A stretch of 49,060 bases of DNA from Bacteroidales bacterium. GTDB lineage: Bacteria; Bacteroidota; Bacteroidia; Bacteroidales; UBA932. This document shows positions 35,743-46,361 of this stretch, piece by piece. The position numbers and the translations under genes were made by a program. The stretch spans positions 1-49,060 of the forward strand of contig JAFRZX010000119.1 in NCBI GenBank assembly GCA_017442315.1. The letters are read 5' to 3'. Below the pieces are notes generated by a model. It worked only from the letters and a program-made list of their open reading frames with translations, had not been told where the DNA came from and did not search any database. Position 1 is the first letter of the stretch; every line of letters begins with the position of its first letter.

Positions 35743-36816
35743 ATGAAAAAGGTTCACAATTTCACAGCAGGACCATGTATCCTGCCGCAGCAGGCAATAG
35801 ACAATGCCATTGAAGCTCTAAAGGATTTCAAGGGTACAGGCATACCTGTAATTTCCATCTCACATAGGACAAAGGAGTGGGATGCAGTGATGGATGAATG
35901 CCGCGCCCTATGGAGAGAACTTCTAAACATTCCAGAAGAATATGAAATCCTCTTCTTAGGAGGTGGAGCAAGCATGGGATTCCTATATGTCGCCATGAAC
36001 TTTCTTGAAAACAAAGCAGCATATCTTGAAACCGGAGTATGGGCAAAGAAGGCTCTCAAAGAAGCTAAAGGTCTGGGAAACGCATATGCACTAGCATCAT
36101 CGGCAGACACCGTATACAACTATATTCCAAAGGATTATGAAATTCCTGCCGATCTGGACTACTTCCATATAACAACCAACAACACCATCTACGGCACAGA
36201 GATCCATGAAGACATGGACAGTCCGGTTCCTCTCATAGCAGATATGTCATCAGACATAATGAGCCGTCCTGTAGACGTAAGCAAGTACGCCATGATATAT
36301 GGTGGAGCACAGAAGAACGTTGGTCCTGCCGGGGTTACATTCTTCATCGTCAGGAAAGACCTGCTTGGAAAAGTAAGCCGTTATATTCCTACAATGCTTG
36401 ACCTACGCACCCATATTGACGGAGCTTCAATGTTCAATACTCCTCCTGTATTTTCAATATTCGTGATGAACGAAACACTAAAGTGGCTGAAAGGCATAGG
36501 AGGTGTCGAGGCTATCCAGAAACTCAATCAGGAAAAGGCCGCACTCCTGTACGGTGAAATTGACCGCAACCCGCTTTTCAAAGGCACAGCAGCCAAAGAA
36601 GACCGTTCATTGATGAACGTATGTTTCGTCATGGCAGAAGGCTATGAGCACCTTCAGGACGAATTCATGACATTCGCCAAGGAAAGAGGAATGACCGGAA
36701 TAAAGGGTCACAGGTCAGTAGGAGGATTCCGCGCATCCATATACAATGCCTGTCCTCTTGAAAGCGTCCAGGCACTTGTCGACTGCATGAAGGAATTTGA
36801 ACAGCTTCACAAATAG
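35743..36816 (+). CDS. serC: Phosphoserine aminotransferase
   Basis: PLP enzyme of 357 residues that converts 3-phosphohydroxypyruvate plus glutamate to phosphoserine (and can serve pyridoxal phosphate synthesis). It starts [13 protein letters not shown] and holds [44 protein letters not shown] and [11 protein letters not shown] with the PLP-binding K191; the end includes [15 protein letters not shown]. It is first in a serC-serA-DUF1015 group on the plus strand, an arrangement common in Bacteroidetes. Confidence 0.98.
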   Translation: MKKVHNFTAGPCILPQQAIDNAIEALKDFKGTGIPVISISHRTKEWDAVMDECRALWRELLNIPEEYEILFLGGGASMGFLYVAMNFLENKAAYLETGVWAKKALKEAKGLGNAYALASSADTVYNYIPKDYEIPADLDYFHITTNNTIYGTEIHEDMDSPVPLIADMSSDIMSRPVDVSKYAMIYGGAQKNVGPAGVTFFIVRKDLLGKVSRYIPTMLDLRTHIDGASMFNTPPVFSIFVMNETLKWLKGIGGVEAIQKLNQEKAALLYGEIDRNPLFKGTAAKEDRSLMNVCFVMAEGYEHLQDEFMTFAKERGMTGIKGHRSVGGFRASIYNACPLESVQALVDCMKEFEQLHK

Positions 36817-36826
36817 CATCCACATC

Positions 36827-36847
36827 ATCCCCGGTCTGACCGGGGAT
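36827..36847 (+). terminator. Short GC-rich hairpin between serC and serA
   Basis: ATCCCCGGT (36827-36835) and ACCGGGGAT (36839-36847) form a perfect 9-bp stem with loop CTG. There is no T-run, only ATAAAAGAATAA after it. It may partly terminate, stabilise serC mRNA, or separate expression of serC from serA. Confidence 0.55.
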
Positions 36848-36862
36848 ATAAAAGAATAACCG

Positions 36863-37783
36863 ATGAAGATTTTAGTAGCAACAGAGAAACCGTTCGCAGC
36901 AGCTGCGGTAAACGGAATAAAAGATATAGCACAGAAAGCCGGGCATGAAGTGGTCCTTCTTGAAAAATACACAGAAAAAGCTCAGCTTCTTGAGGCTGTC
37001 GCCGATGTCGATGCAATGATTGTCCGTTCAGACAAAGTTACAGCGGAAGTGATTGCTGCAGCTCCGAAACTCAAGATAGTTGTACGTGCCGGAGCAGGTT
37101 TTGACAATCTTGACCTGTCTGCCTGCACAGAGAAAGGCATAGTTGCGATGAACACTCCCGGACAGAATTCAAATGCTGTGGCAGAACTGGCAATCGCTAT
37201 GATGATATTCATGTCACGCAACCAGTTCACTCCTGGCACAGGCATGGAGATAAAAGGTAAGAAAGTGGGTATCCAGGCTTATGGCAACGTAGGACGTCTG
37301 GTAGCAGAAAAAGCCAAGGCACTCGGAATGGAAGTCATGGCGTTCGACCCATTCGTTCCTGCAGAAAAGATGGAGGAAGAAGGTGTCACACCTGCCCGTA
37401 CTCTTGAGCAGATGTACGAACAGTGCAACTTCATTTCTCTCCATATTCCGGCTATTCCGGCAACCATAGGTTCCATCAATTACAATCTTGTATCCAGAAT
37501 GCCAAAAGGCGGATGTCTTGTGAATACTGCCCGTAAGGAAGTAATCAATGAACCTGAACTGATGAAAGTGCTTGCAGACCGTCCTGACATTAAGTATGTC
37601 ACAGATGTTGCGGCATCAATTCAGCCGGAATTCAACGAAAAATTTCCTAAGCAAGTGTTTGCTACTCCTAAGAAGATGGGGGCGGAAACAGCAGAGGCAA
37701 ACATCAATGCAGGACTTGCCGCTGCACAGCAGATATGCGATTATTTCGCTACAGGCTGCACTAAATTTCAATTGAACAAATAG
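36863..37783 (+). CDS. serA: D-3-phosphoglycerate dehydrogenase-like protein, short form
   Basis: Expected to oxidise 3-phosphoglycerate to 3-phosphohydroxypyruvate, feeding SerC just upstream. The 306-residue protein has no ACT regulatory domain. It shows VRAGAGFDNLDLSAC (74-88), a Rossmann motif GIQAYGNVG (136-144) with D162 after the second strand, and the substrate Arg in VNTARKE (R224). Unusually, where the family has the catalytic Glu/His pair (DVFE-EP and PHIGG/AST), this protein reads DVAASIQPEF and TPKKMGAETAEAN (268-280), with Lys at the His position. I recall the same TPKKMGA motif in other Bacteroidetes SerA proteins, so it seems to be a lineage form rather than a decayed gene. 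Confidence 0.9.
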   Translation: MKILVATEKPFAAAAVNGIKDIAQKAGHEVVLLEKYTEKAQLLEAVADVDAMIVRSDKVTAEVIAAAPKLKIVVRAGAGFDNLDLSACTEKGIVAMNTPGQNSNAVAELAIAMMIFMSRNQFTPGTGMEIKGKKVGIQAYGNVGRLVAEKAKALGMEVMAFDPFVPAEKMEEEGVTPARTLEQMYEQCNFISLHIPAIPATIGSINYNLVSRMPKGGCLVNTARKEVINEPELMKVLADRPDIKYVTDVAASIQPEFNEKFPKQVFATPKKMGAETAEANINAGLAAAQQICDYFATGCTKFQLNK

Positions 37784-37792
37784 AGAATGCCA

Positions 37793-37817
37793 CGTCACTA
37801 CGTACCTCGTAATGACG
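37793..37817. repeat. Small imperfect inverted repeat between serA and the DUF1015 gene
   Basis: CGTCA-C-TACG (37793-37802) and CGTA-A-TGACG (37808-37817) pair with one mismatch around TACCT. No T-run follows. Its role is unknown; it may be an RNA processing or stability element inside the operon. Confidence 0.4.
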
Positions 37818-37842
37818 CAGGAATCTCCAACACTAATATATT

Positions 37843-39081
37843 ATGGTAAAGATCAGACCATTTGCAGCGGTACGTCCGCCTAAGCAGTATGTTGAAGAAG
37901 TGGCAGCAAGGCCATACGATGTCCTCAATTCGGCAGAAGCCAAGGCAGAAGCCGGTGAGAAATCCTTACTTCACATCACCAAACCTGAAATCGATTTCGA
38001 TACTATAATTGATGAACACAGCCAGCCGGCATATGACAAGGCCGTAGAAAACTTCAAGGCATGGCAGGAAAAGGGATGGCTCGTGCAGGATGACAAGCCA
38101 TACTACTATGTATACGCCCAAACGATGGAAGGCCGCACCCAGTACGGACTCGTGGTCTGCGCTCACACAGATGATTATGCTTCCGGTGCTATCAAGAAAC
38201 ATGAACTGACGCGCAGGGACAAGGAAGAGGACCGCATGATTCATGTGCGCATCCAGAACGCCAACATCGAACCAGTATTCTTTTCTTACCCTGACAATGC
38301 CGAGGTGAACGCTATCGTTGGCAAATACATAGCTAGGGAGCCGGAATATGATTTCGTGGCAGAGGACGGTTTCGGGCATCACTTCTGGGTGATTGACGAG
38401 CAGGCTGACATTGACCGCATCACAGAAATATTCTCTGAAATTCCTGCTTTCTATGTAGCAGACGGCCACCACCGTACTGCAGCTGCCGCCCTTGTAGGTG
38501 CAGAGAAAAAGGCACAGAATCCTAACCACACAGGAGAAGAGGAATACAACTTCTTCATGACAGTGGCTTTTCCTGACAGCCAGCTTAAGATCATCGACTA
38601 TAACCGAGTAGTGAAAGACCTCAACGGCCTCACAGAGGAGCAGCTTCTGAAAGCACTTGCAGAAGACTTCGATGTACGCAAAGAGGGTACGGAAATCTAC
38701 AAGCCAGGGAAACTTCATGAGTTTTCAATGTATCTCGATGGCAACTGGTACTCGCTCGTAGCCAAGGAAGGACGCTATAACGACAACGACCCTATAGGAG
38801 TACTTGACGTTACCATCCTGTCTGATCTTGTGCTTGACAAGATTCTGGGTATCAAGGATCTCAGGACAGACAAGAGAATCGATTTCGTAGGAGGTATCCG
38901 TGGGCTCGGCGAACTTTCACGCAGAGTTGACAACGGTGAGATGAAGGTTGCATTTGCCCTATATCCTGTATCGATGAAGCAGCTTGTTGACATTGCGGAT
39001 TCAGGCAACATCATGCCACCTAAGACAACCTGGTTCGAGCCTAAGCTCCGTTCAGGTCTGGCAATACATAAATTGTCGTAA
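37843..39081 (+). CDS. DUF1015 family protein
   Basis: Conserved protein of 412 residues in the DUF1015 family (start VKIRPFAAVRPPKQYVEEVAARPYDVLN, middle FYVADGHHRTAAA, end TWFEPKLRSGLAIHK). It has no signal peptide. The family lacks an established function, but its steady position after serC and serA in Bacteroidetes points to serine or one-carbon metabolism; the HHR stretch hints at a ParB/Srx-like or kinase-like active site. Inference only. The stop is 16 bases from the stop of convergent atpG, and no terminator fits in that gap. Confidence 0.88.
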   Translation: MVKIRPFAAVRPPKQYVEEVAARPYDVLNSAEAKAEAGEKSLLHITKPEIDFDTIIDEHSQPAYDKAVENFKAWQEKGWLVQDDKPYYYVYAQTMEGRTQYGLVVCAHTDDYASGAIKKHELTRRDKEEDRMIHVRIQNANIEPVFFSYPDNAEVNAIVGKYIAREPEYDFVAEDGFGHHFWVIDEQADIDRITEIFSEIPAFYVADGHHRTAAAALVGAEKKAQNPNHTGEEEYNFFMTVAFPDSQLKIIDYNRVVKDLNGLTEEQLLKALAEDFDVRKEGTEIYKPGKLHEFSMYLDGNWYSLVAKEGRYNDNDPIGVLDVTILSDLVLDKILGIKDLRTDKRIDFVGGIRGLGELSRRVDNGEMKVAFALYPVSMKQLVDIADSGNIMPPKTTWFEPKLRSGLAIHKLS

Positions 39082-39097
39082 GGAAGAGGACAGGATA

Positions 39098-40036
39098 TTA
39101 CGCCATTGTTCCACCGACAAGGTCGAGTATTTCGGCTGTAATGGCCTGCTGACGACCTTTGTTATAGGCAAGGGTAAGATCTGATATGAGGTCCTGAGCA
39201 TTGTCAGATGCAATCTGCATGGCAAGAGTCCGCGCAGCATGCTCGGCAGCATTTGCATCCAGAAGCACAGTGTACATCTTCAGCAGAAGCACCTGAGGCA
39301 GAAGATGCTTTACTAAAGTAAGAGGGTCCGGCTCAAGTATATAGTCAACTTGATCCGGGCCTTCATCATAATCGTGAAGAGCCAGCGGAAGATAGTTTTC
39401 ACGTATGACAGGCTGAGAAGCCGGTGAAGCGAAGTGGCTGTATACCAGCAAAACCTGTGACACTTCTCCTGAAGTAAAACTATCCACGAGTCCGGATGCA
39501 AGATCTGCTGCTGCATCATAAGAAGGCTTGTCAGCGATATCAGCATGTTCTGATTTCACAACATAACCGGACTTACGCACCGCATCTGCCATTTTACGTC
39601 CTATTACATATATGTCAACATCTTCTTTCCCATATCCCTGCCTTTCGAGAATACCTATAGTCTCTTGATATTTCTTTATGACATTTGCATTGAAAGCCCC
39701 ACAAAGAGAAGCATTAGAGGAAATTGCAACTACGGCAATTCTGTTTATGCCCTCTTTTGCAGGTATGGAATCCGACGAAACATCCTGAAGAACAACAGGA
39801 GACTGGCCATGAGGACTGCCAAAGCCCAATTCATCATGCATCGCCTTCTGAAGATCATCATCCTGAAGAAGACCAGCAAGGATATGATGCAGCTTCTGCT
39901 CATAAGGCAACTTGCCGCCGATTGCAGCCTGAGCCTTATGAAGTTTTGCAGAAGCAACCATCTTCATGGCAGAAGTTATCTTCAGAGTATTCTTTACCGA
40001 AGCTATCCTGTTCTTTATTTCCCTCAGCGATGACAT
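39098..40036 (-). CDS. atpG: ATP synthase F1 gamma subunit
   Basis: Central rotor stalk subunit of 312 residues. The start, LREIKNRIASVKNTLKITSAMKMVASAKLHKAQ, and the C-terminal helix (LDANAAEHAARTLAMQIASDNAQDLISDLTLAYNKGRQQAITAEI, residues about 260-307) are diagnostic. It is the last gene of the atp operon, 19 bases after atpA. It is slightly longer than E. coli gamma, due to an insertion in the middle (LGFGSPHGQSPVVLQD) as often seen in Bacteroidetes. Confidence 0.98.
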   Translation of the reverse strand: MSSLREIKNRIASVKNTLKITSAMKMVASAKLHKAQAAIGGKLPYEQKLHHILAGLLQDDDLQKAMHDELGFGSPHGQSPVVLQDVSSDSIPAKEGINRIAVVAISSNASLCGAFNANVIKKYQETIGILERQGYGKEDVDIYVIGRKMADAVRKSGYVVKSEHADIADKPSYDAAADLASGLVDSFTSGEVSQVLLVYSHFASPASQPVIRENYLPLALHDYDEGPDQVDYILEPDPLTLVKHLLPQVLLLKMYTVLLDANAAEHAARTLAMQIASDNAQDLISDLTLAYNKGRQQAITAEILDLVGGTMA

Positions 40037-40055
40037 AACGATTCAAGCATTTGGA

Positions 40056-41642
40056 TCACCCTATGAGTCCTTTTACAATAGATTCTGCCTCTTTCTCAAT
40101 GATTGAGAAAAGGTCCGGACCAAATTCACCCTTCGAAAGAGGCTCCAGCACATCCTTTGCGCGGAAAGCTCTCATCTTCTGAAGAAACATTGCCTGGAAA
40201 TCATCCACCTGGTCTATCTGAAGATCCTTCAGAAGTCCTTTAGTGCCACAATAAAGCAATGCTACCTGCTCTCCTACAGGCATAGGGGAATACTGAGGCT
40301 GTATCAGAAGTCTGTTATTCTTCCTGCCCTTATCCAGAGTCAGCATTGTAACAGGATCCATATCACTTCCGAACTTGGAAAATGCTTCCAGCTCACGATA
40401 CTGGGCCTGGTCGATCTTCAATGTGCCTGCCACTTTCTTCATACTCTTGAGCTGAGCACTTCCTCCAACACGTGAGACAGATATTCCCACATTTACGGCA
40501 GGCCTGAATCCTTGATTGAAAAGGTCCGATTCAAGGAAGATCTGTCCGTCGGTTATAGAAATCACATTTGTAGGTATATAGGCGGAAACATCTCCTGCCT
40601 GAGTCTCTATTATCGGCAGAGCCGTCAATGAACCTCCAGCCTTTACCTTGCCGTTCAAAGCCTCAGGAAGATCATTCATCTTCTCGGCTACTTCCTGCTG
40701 GCTTATGATCTTGGCTGCCCTTTCAAGCAATCTGGAATGCAGATAGAAGATATCTCCCGGATATGCTTCACGTCCTGAAGGACGACGCAGAATCAGAGAC
40801 ACCTCACGATAGGCAACAGCCTGCTTGGAAAGGTCATCATAGACAACCAGTGCATGACGTCCCGTATCACGAAAATATTCGCCTATGGCAGCACCGGCGA
40901 AAGGAGCGTAATAGCGCAGTGCAGCAGGGTCTGCAGCCGTAGCCGCAACTATGACCGTATAGTCCATCGCTCCCTTTTCCTTCAATGTCTGGACAAGACT
41001 GGCAATAGTGGAACCTTTCTGCCCTACCGCCACATATATACAGTAGACAGGTTCTCCTGCTTCATATGCAGAGCGCTGGTTGATTATGGTGTCAATAGCT
41101 ATTGCTGTCTTTCCGGTCTGACGGTCTCCTATTATAAGTTCACGCTGTCCCCGACCAATCGGAATCATGGAGTCTATCGCTTTAAGTCCTGTCTGCAGAG
41201 GTTCTGTGACAGGCTGGCGGAAAATCACGCCTGGAGCCTTCCTTTCAAGAGGCATCTCAAAAAGCTCCCCTGAAATACGTCCTTTCCCATCCAGAGGCTC
41301 ACCCAAAGGATCCACTACCCTTCCTACCATGCCTTCTCCTACCTGAAGAGATACAATCCTCCCGGTACGGGATATCGTCATACCCTCCTTGATCTTTTCA
41401 GTAGGGCCCAGCAGCACCGCACCGACATTGTCTTCTTCAAGATTCATGACAACAGCCTTTATTCCGCTTTCAAATTCAAGAAGTTCACCTGCCTGAGCAT
41501 TCTGAAGCCCACGAATCCTGATGACACCATCACTGACTTGCAGTACTGTTCCGATCTCTTCAAACCGAAGACCGGTATCAATATCTCTTAGCTGACTCAG
41601 TATCAAATCTGATATTTCAGACGGTCTGATCGTATTTGACAT
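40056..41642 (-). CDS. atpA: ATP synthase F1 alpha subunit
   Basis: Non-catalytic nucleotide-binding subunit of the F1 hexamer, 528 residues. The P-loop GDRQTGKT is at 172-179; [23 protein letters not shown] and the start [10 protein letters not shown] are typical. The arginine finger lies in the SVSRVGG stretch. The start codon overlaps the atpH stop as TAATG. Confidence 0.99.
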   Translation of the reverse strand: MSNTIRPSEISDLILSQLRDIDTGLRFEEIGTVLQVSDGVIRIRGLQNAQAGELLEFESGIKAVVMNLEEDNVGAVLLGPTEKIKEGMTISRTGRIVSLQVGEGMVGRVVDPLGEPLDGKGRISGELFEMPLERKAPGVIFRQPVTEPLQTGLKAIDSMIPIGRGQRELIIGDRQTGKTAIAIDTIINQRSAYEAGEPVYCIYVAVGQKGSTIASLVQTLKEKGAMDYTVIVAATAADPAALRYYAPFAGAAIGEYFRDTGRHALVVYDDLSKQAVAYREVSLILRRPSGREAYPGDIFYLHSRLLERAAKIISQQEVAEKMNDLPEALNGKVKAGGSLTALPIIETQAGDVSAYIPTNVISITDGQIFLESDLFNQGFRPAVNVGISVSRVGGSAQLKSMKKVAGTLKIDQAQYRELEAFSKFGSDMDPVTMLTLDKGRKNNRLLIQPQYSPMPVGEQVALLYCGTKGLLKDLQIDQVDDFQAMFLQKMRAFRAKDVLEPLSKGEFGPDLFSIIEKEAESIVKGLIG

Positions 41643-42196
41643 TATACAATTCGATTATTATTTTCCACCAATTCCTTTCTGATACGCTGCAACTGTCCTT
41701 TTATGCTGGCATCAAGTCTCAAATCGTCAATTTCCAGCACAAACCCTCCAATTATTTCAGGCCTTTGCAGCATTTCCACATGCACACTGGAAGATGTCAT
41801 TCTACCAAGGACTTCCTCCACCTTTTCTTTCAGACCTTCTGAAAGAGATGCCGTTACAAGGACTCCCACCTTGATGCCCTTGAAGTCTCTATACTGCCTG
41901 ATGAAAGAATCCAGCATGACATGAAGATACTCCATGCGCCCCTTGGAATCCACCAGCCGGATAAATCTCTCCATCTGACTAGCCAAAGGTTCCTCCAATG
42001 CAGTCTCCAGCACAGAAAGTTTCCTTTCAACGGGTATCTGAGGCTGCTTGCGGACCATATCTTCAAGCTGTTTTATACTATCCATATATTTCTGCAGCAC
42101 ACAAGCCTGATGATAGACCTTATCCTCCGCACCAGTCTCGACAACGTACCTCAGCAAAGCCTTGGCATACCGCGATGCTATTATCCCTGTATTCAT
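41642..42196 (-). CDS. atpH: ATP synthase F1 delta subunit
   Basis: Peripheral stalk subunit of 184 residues that joins F1 to the b subunits. It shows the delta-type N-terminal helical bundle ([14 protein letters not shown]) and the C-terminal [27 protein letters not shown]. It lies between atpF (7-base gap) and atpA (1-base overlap). Confidence 0.96.
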   Translation of the reverse strand: MNTGIIASRYAKALLRYVVETGAEDKVYHQACVLQKYMDSIKQLEDMVRKQPQIPVERKLSVLETALEEPLASQMERFIRLVDSKGRMEYLHVMLDSFIRQYRDFKGIKVGVLVTASLSEGLKEKVEEVLGRMTSSSVHVEMLQRPEIIGGFVLEIDDLRLDASIKGQLQRIRKELVENNNRIV

Positions 42197-42203
42197 TCCG
42201 CAA

Positions 42204-42701
42204 TCATGTCAATGACGAGATCTCGTCAAGAAGCTTTTCAACATATTCATTCCGAACCTCATCTTTGGAAAGTTCGCTGCCCAGAATCTTCTCAGCAACT
42301 GCGAGCGAAATCACTGCAACCTCATGACGTACCTCCTTCAAAGCCGCCTCCTTCTCTTCCCTGATTGCGGATCTTGCATCTTCCATTATCTTCTGCGCCT
42401 CGGCCATAGCCCGCAGCTGTGCCTCTTCTATGATCCTGTCTCGTTCGGCTGCTGATTCCAAAAGAATCCGTTCCTGCTCGCTACGGGTCTCGGAAAGTAT
42501 CCTCTCCTTCTCACGATCAAGATGAGCCACTGCTTCCTCAGCCACACGTGCAGCCTCAAGCGAATCAGCAATCCGCTTGTTGCGTTTTTCCACCATTCCC
42601 GTAATGACCGGGAAACCGAATCTGGCCAATATGAAGAATACAATGGCAAAGATAATGGTCATCCAGAATATCAGACCACTATCCGGCAACATCAGGTTCA
42701 T
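42204..42701 (-). CDS. atpF: ATP synthase Fo b subunit
   Basis: Peripheral stalk protein of 165 residues. One membrane segment near residues 8-30 (LIFWMTIIFAIVFFILARFG) is followed by a long charged helix rich in Glu, Arg and Ala that should dimerise. The end VAEKILGSELSKDEVRNEYVEKLL is typical. Only one b gene is present, so a homodimer is expected. Confidence 0.96.
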   Translation of the reverse strand: MNLMLPDSGLIFWMTIIFAIVFFILARFGFPVITGMVEKRNKRIADSLEAARVAEEAVAHLDREKERILSETRSEQERILLESAAERDRIIEEAQLRAMAEAQKIMEDARSAIREEKEAALKEVRHEVAVISLAVAEKILGSELSKDEVRNEYVEKLLDEISSLT

Positions 42702-42707
42702 GACCCC

Positions 42708-42968
42708 TTATTTAAGCACGATAGCCATCAGACAGGCAATGATTGCAAAGAGGCAGGCACCCTCTACAAGCGCGCCGATGATAAGCATGGCTGTACGTAT
42801 GCCTCCTGCTGATTCCGGCTGACGTGCAATGGCTTCCATCGCAGACTGACCGATCTTTCCAATACCCCATGCTGCGGCAAGGGCTGCAACAGCAGCACCT
42901 AAAGCACCTGCAACCTTACTCCATACTGCTGCACCGGCAGCCTGTAACAAAATAGTTGATAGTAACAT
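42708..42968 (-). CDS. atpE: ATP synthase Fo c subunit
   Basis: Proteolipid of 86 residues that forms the rotor ring. Two membrane helices flank the polar loop ARQPE (RQP at 49-51). The ion-binding carboxylate is E69 in ALVEGACLF. The residue after it is Gly, and no Gln is found at the helix 1 position used in Na+ rings, so proton coupling is expected (inference). Confidence 0.97.
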   Translation of the reverse strand: MLLSTILLQAAGAAVWSKVAGALGAAVAALAAAWGIGKIGQSAMEAIARQPESAGGIRTAMLIIGALVEGACLFAIIACLMAIVLK

Positions 42969-42970
42969 AG

Positions 42971-44050
42971 CTATATATTTTTAGTTTGTTGTTTTTCTTC
43001 TTCCTGACGAGACAAGCCTATGAATACGGCTGACAACATAGTAAATACATATGCCTGAATGAAGGCAACAAGCAATTCAAGACAATCCATGAACACACCG
43101 AACACCACAGTAATGAGTGTCATGGAACCACTTATCACAGCACCAAGTCTCGCGGTCACGAATATTACGGCAACCAGGCCCAGTATCATTGCATGGCCTG
43201 CCATTATATTAGCGAATAATCTCACCATCAACGAAAACGGTTTCGATATCACGCCGAATATCTCTATGATCTGCATTATAGGAATAGGGAATTTCAAGAA
43301 AAGAGGCACATCCGGCCAAAGAATCTCTTTCCAGTAATGCTTGTTTCCGAATACATTCACAGCAACAAAAGTACACAGAGCCAGTACCATAGTCACTGCT
43401 ATATTTCCAGTAACGTTGGCCCCTCCCGGAAAAAACGGAACGATACCAAGAAGATTGCTAAGAAAAATAAAAAAGAATGCCGTCAAAAGATACGGTGCGT
43501 ATTTCCTATAGCAATGTTCTCCTACAGACGGCTTTATGAGATCATCATTTACCATCATCACCATCATCTCCATCAACCCGGCGAATCCTCCAGGTGCACC
43601 ATCATACGATGCATCATGTCTGCGATACCATTTCGCAGTGCCAAGCACAATGACAATCAGCAACAGGGCAGAAAACATCAGAGATGCCACATTCTTGGTT
43701 ATGGAAATATCAAATGGACGTACAATACTACCATCAGGAAGAAGTTCCACGATCTTATCCTCGTATCTGCCTTCTTCTGCAAGGAACAATCCCTCGTACT
43801 GTTCTCCATGCTCTATCCTTGAAGACATGAATACATGCCAACCGGTGGAACTGCGGATTATGCATGGCAACGGGATGGAAATATGCCTTCCGTTCCACTG
43901 AGTCAGATGCCATCCATATGAATCACCTATATGTCCGAACAGCATTTGTTCAATATCCACCTCACCTGTATCCGCCTCTGCATGACTGGCATACAAAGGT
44001 AGAACAGCGGTCAGCAGGACCATAATGCATATCAGCCTGAAATGTCTCAT
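42971..44050 (-). CDS. atpB: ATP synthase Fo a subunit with long N-terminal extension
   Basis: Stator channel subunit of 359 residues. The essential Arg is R277 in PFSLMVRLFANIMAGH, and C-terminal membrane helices are normal. About 118 residues precede the first conserved membrane helix: a signal-peptide-like start (MRHFRLICIMVLLTAVLPLYASHA) and a domain with HIGDSYGWHLTQWNG and ISIPLPCIIRSSTGWHVF. A similar extension occurs in other Bacteroidetes a subunits as far as I recall; it should lie on the periplasmic side. The start overlaps the atpC stop by four bases (ATGA). Confidence 0.97.
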   Translation of the reverse strand: MRHFRLICIMVLLTAVLPLYASHAEADTGEVDIEQMLFGHIGDSYGWHLTQWNGRHISIPLPCIIRSSTGWHVFMSSRIEHGEQYEGLFLAEEGRYEDKIVELLPDGSIVRPFDISITKNVASLMFSALLLIVIVLGTAKWYRRHDASYDGAPGGFAGLMEMMVMMVNDDLIKPSVGEHCYRKYAPYLLTAFFFIFLSNLLGIVPFFPGGANVTGNIAVTMVLALCTFVAVNVFGNKHYWKEILWPDVPLFLKFPIPIMQIIEIFGVISKPFSLMVRLFANIMAGHAMILGLVAVIFVTARLGAVISGSMTLITVVFGVFMDCLELLVAFIQAYVFTMLSAVFIGLSRQEEEKQQTKNI

Positions 44051-44295
44051 AATTCAGCGCAAACCGTAATTCTATTGGACACTACCTCTACAAATCCGGA
44101 TTCTATTTCAACGGTCTCTTCAATCCCATTGTCCATAAAGACGATCTTTCCATGATCTAACGAGGAAATGACAGGGGCATGATTCCAAAGAACCATAAAA
44201 CGACCCTTCGTACCCGGCAGAGATACTTTTGACACCTCTTTTTCTAAAAGCACCTTTTCAGGAGTCATTATGATCAGCCTCATCTTCCCTGACAT
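44047..44295 (-). CDS. atpC: ATP synthase F1 epsilon subunit
   Basis: Rotor subunit of 82 residues. It holds only the N-terminal beta-sandwich (MRLIIMTPEKVLLEKEVSKVSLPGTKGRFMVL) and lacks the C-terminal helical hairpin used for inhibition in E. coli, a short form common in Bacteroidetes. It overlaps atpB by four bases and follows atpD after five. Confidence 0.95.
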   Translation of the reverse strand: MSGKMRLIIMTPEKVLLEKEVSKVSLPGTKGRFMVLWNHAPVISSLDHGKIVFMDNGIEETVEIESGFVEVVSNRITVCAEL

Positions 44296-44300
44296 AGTCT

Positions 44301-45866
<1,566 letters not shown>

Positions 45867-45874
45867 TCAGATAA

Positions 45875-46309
45875 TTAACGTTTTTCTTCATTCTTAAGTT
45901 TCTTGTCTATCAGATAGTCGAGAGAATATCGTCCGGCTCCTGTTAGATAAATAATAATGAAGACGACAAAATAAATCAAAGACAATTCTCCTTCCGGCAT
46001 CATGGCATCATGCACATCAAAGAATGCAACTCCCATAGATACTATCATAGGAAGAAGCATAATGCGTATCATAAGTCCTGAAATGAGAAAGAGAGAACAG
46101 CAGAATTCGCAGAACACAGACAACATGAGCGTCATATAGCTGCCGAATCCGAGAACACTCGGATAGGTCTCAGACAAGGTATTGAAATTCATGAGCTTAT
46201 CCAGACCGTGCATGAAGAAAAGGATGCCGAAGAAAATCCGGACAAAAAGAATCAGAAAGGAAACTCCCTTCCCTCTGAAATTTTGGGGAAATAGAAAATC
46301 ATAAAACAT
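45875..46309 (-). CDS. DoxX family membrane protein
   Basis: Inner-membrane protein of 144 residues with four hydrophobic segments, of the DoxX family (FVRIFFGILFFMHGLDKLMNF near 23-43, then FCEFCCSLFLISGLMIRI, and a last segment near 112-128). The family is linked to oxidative stress or terminal oxidase function in some organisms; here the role is unknown. It lies 53 bases upstream of atpD and 52 after the GH2 gene, all on the same strand. Its ATG is at the foot of the hairpin at 46308-46339. Confidence 0.88.
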   Translation of the reverse strand: MFYDFLFPQNFRGKGVSFLILFVRIFFGILFFMHGLDKLMNFNTLSETYPSVLGFGSYMTLMLSVFCEFCCSLFLISGLMIRIMLLPMIVSMGVAFFDVHDAMMPEGELSLIYFVVFIIIYLTGAGRYSLDYLIDKKLKNEEKR

Positions 46310-46339
46310 AGCAGTTCGTTTTGTGTCACGAACTGCTAT
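46308..46339 (-). terminator. Hairpin terminator of the GH2 gene overlapping the doxX start
   Basis: A 12-bp perfect stem, ATAGCAGTTCGT (46308-46319) and ACGAACTGCTAT (46328-46339), has an 8-base loop. On the minus strand it is followed by GTTTTATGATTTTC, a broken T-run. The last two paired bases are the first two of the doxX ATG, so folding of read-through RNA would hide the doxX start. Confidence 0.7.
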
Positions 46340-46361
46340 TCAAATTATAGTCCAATCCTGT

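Noticed and set aside
37966-38718. A 250-codon minus-strand open frame inside the DUF1015 gene.
   Set aside because: Fully antisense to a gene with clear family motifs; the peptide has no recognisable domain and no promoter.
41854-42364. Overlapping open frames on both strands in atpH and atpF.
   Set aside because: Composition shadows of real atp genes, with no independent motifs.
42708-42968. Sodium-binding signature in the ATP synthase c subunit.
   Set aside because: The carboxylate E69 is followed by Gly, not Ser or Thr, and the Gln needed in helix 1 is absent at the aligned position, so a proton ring is more likely.
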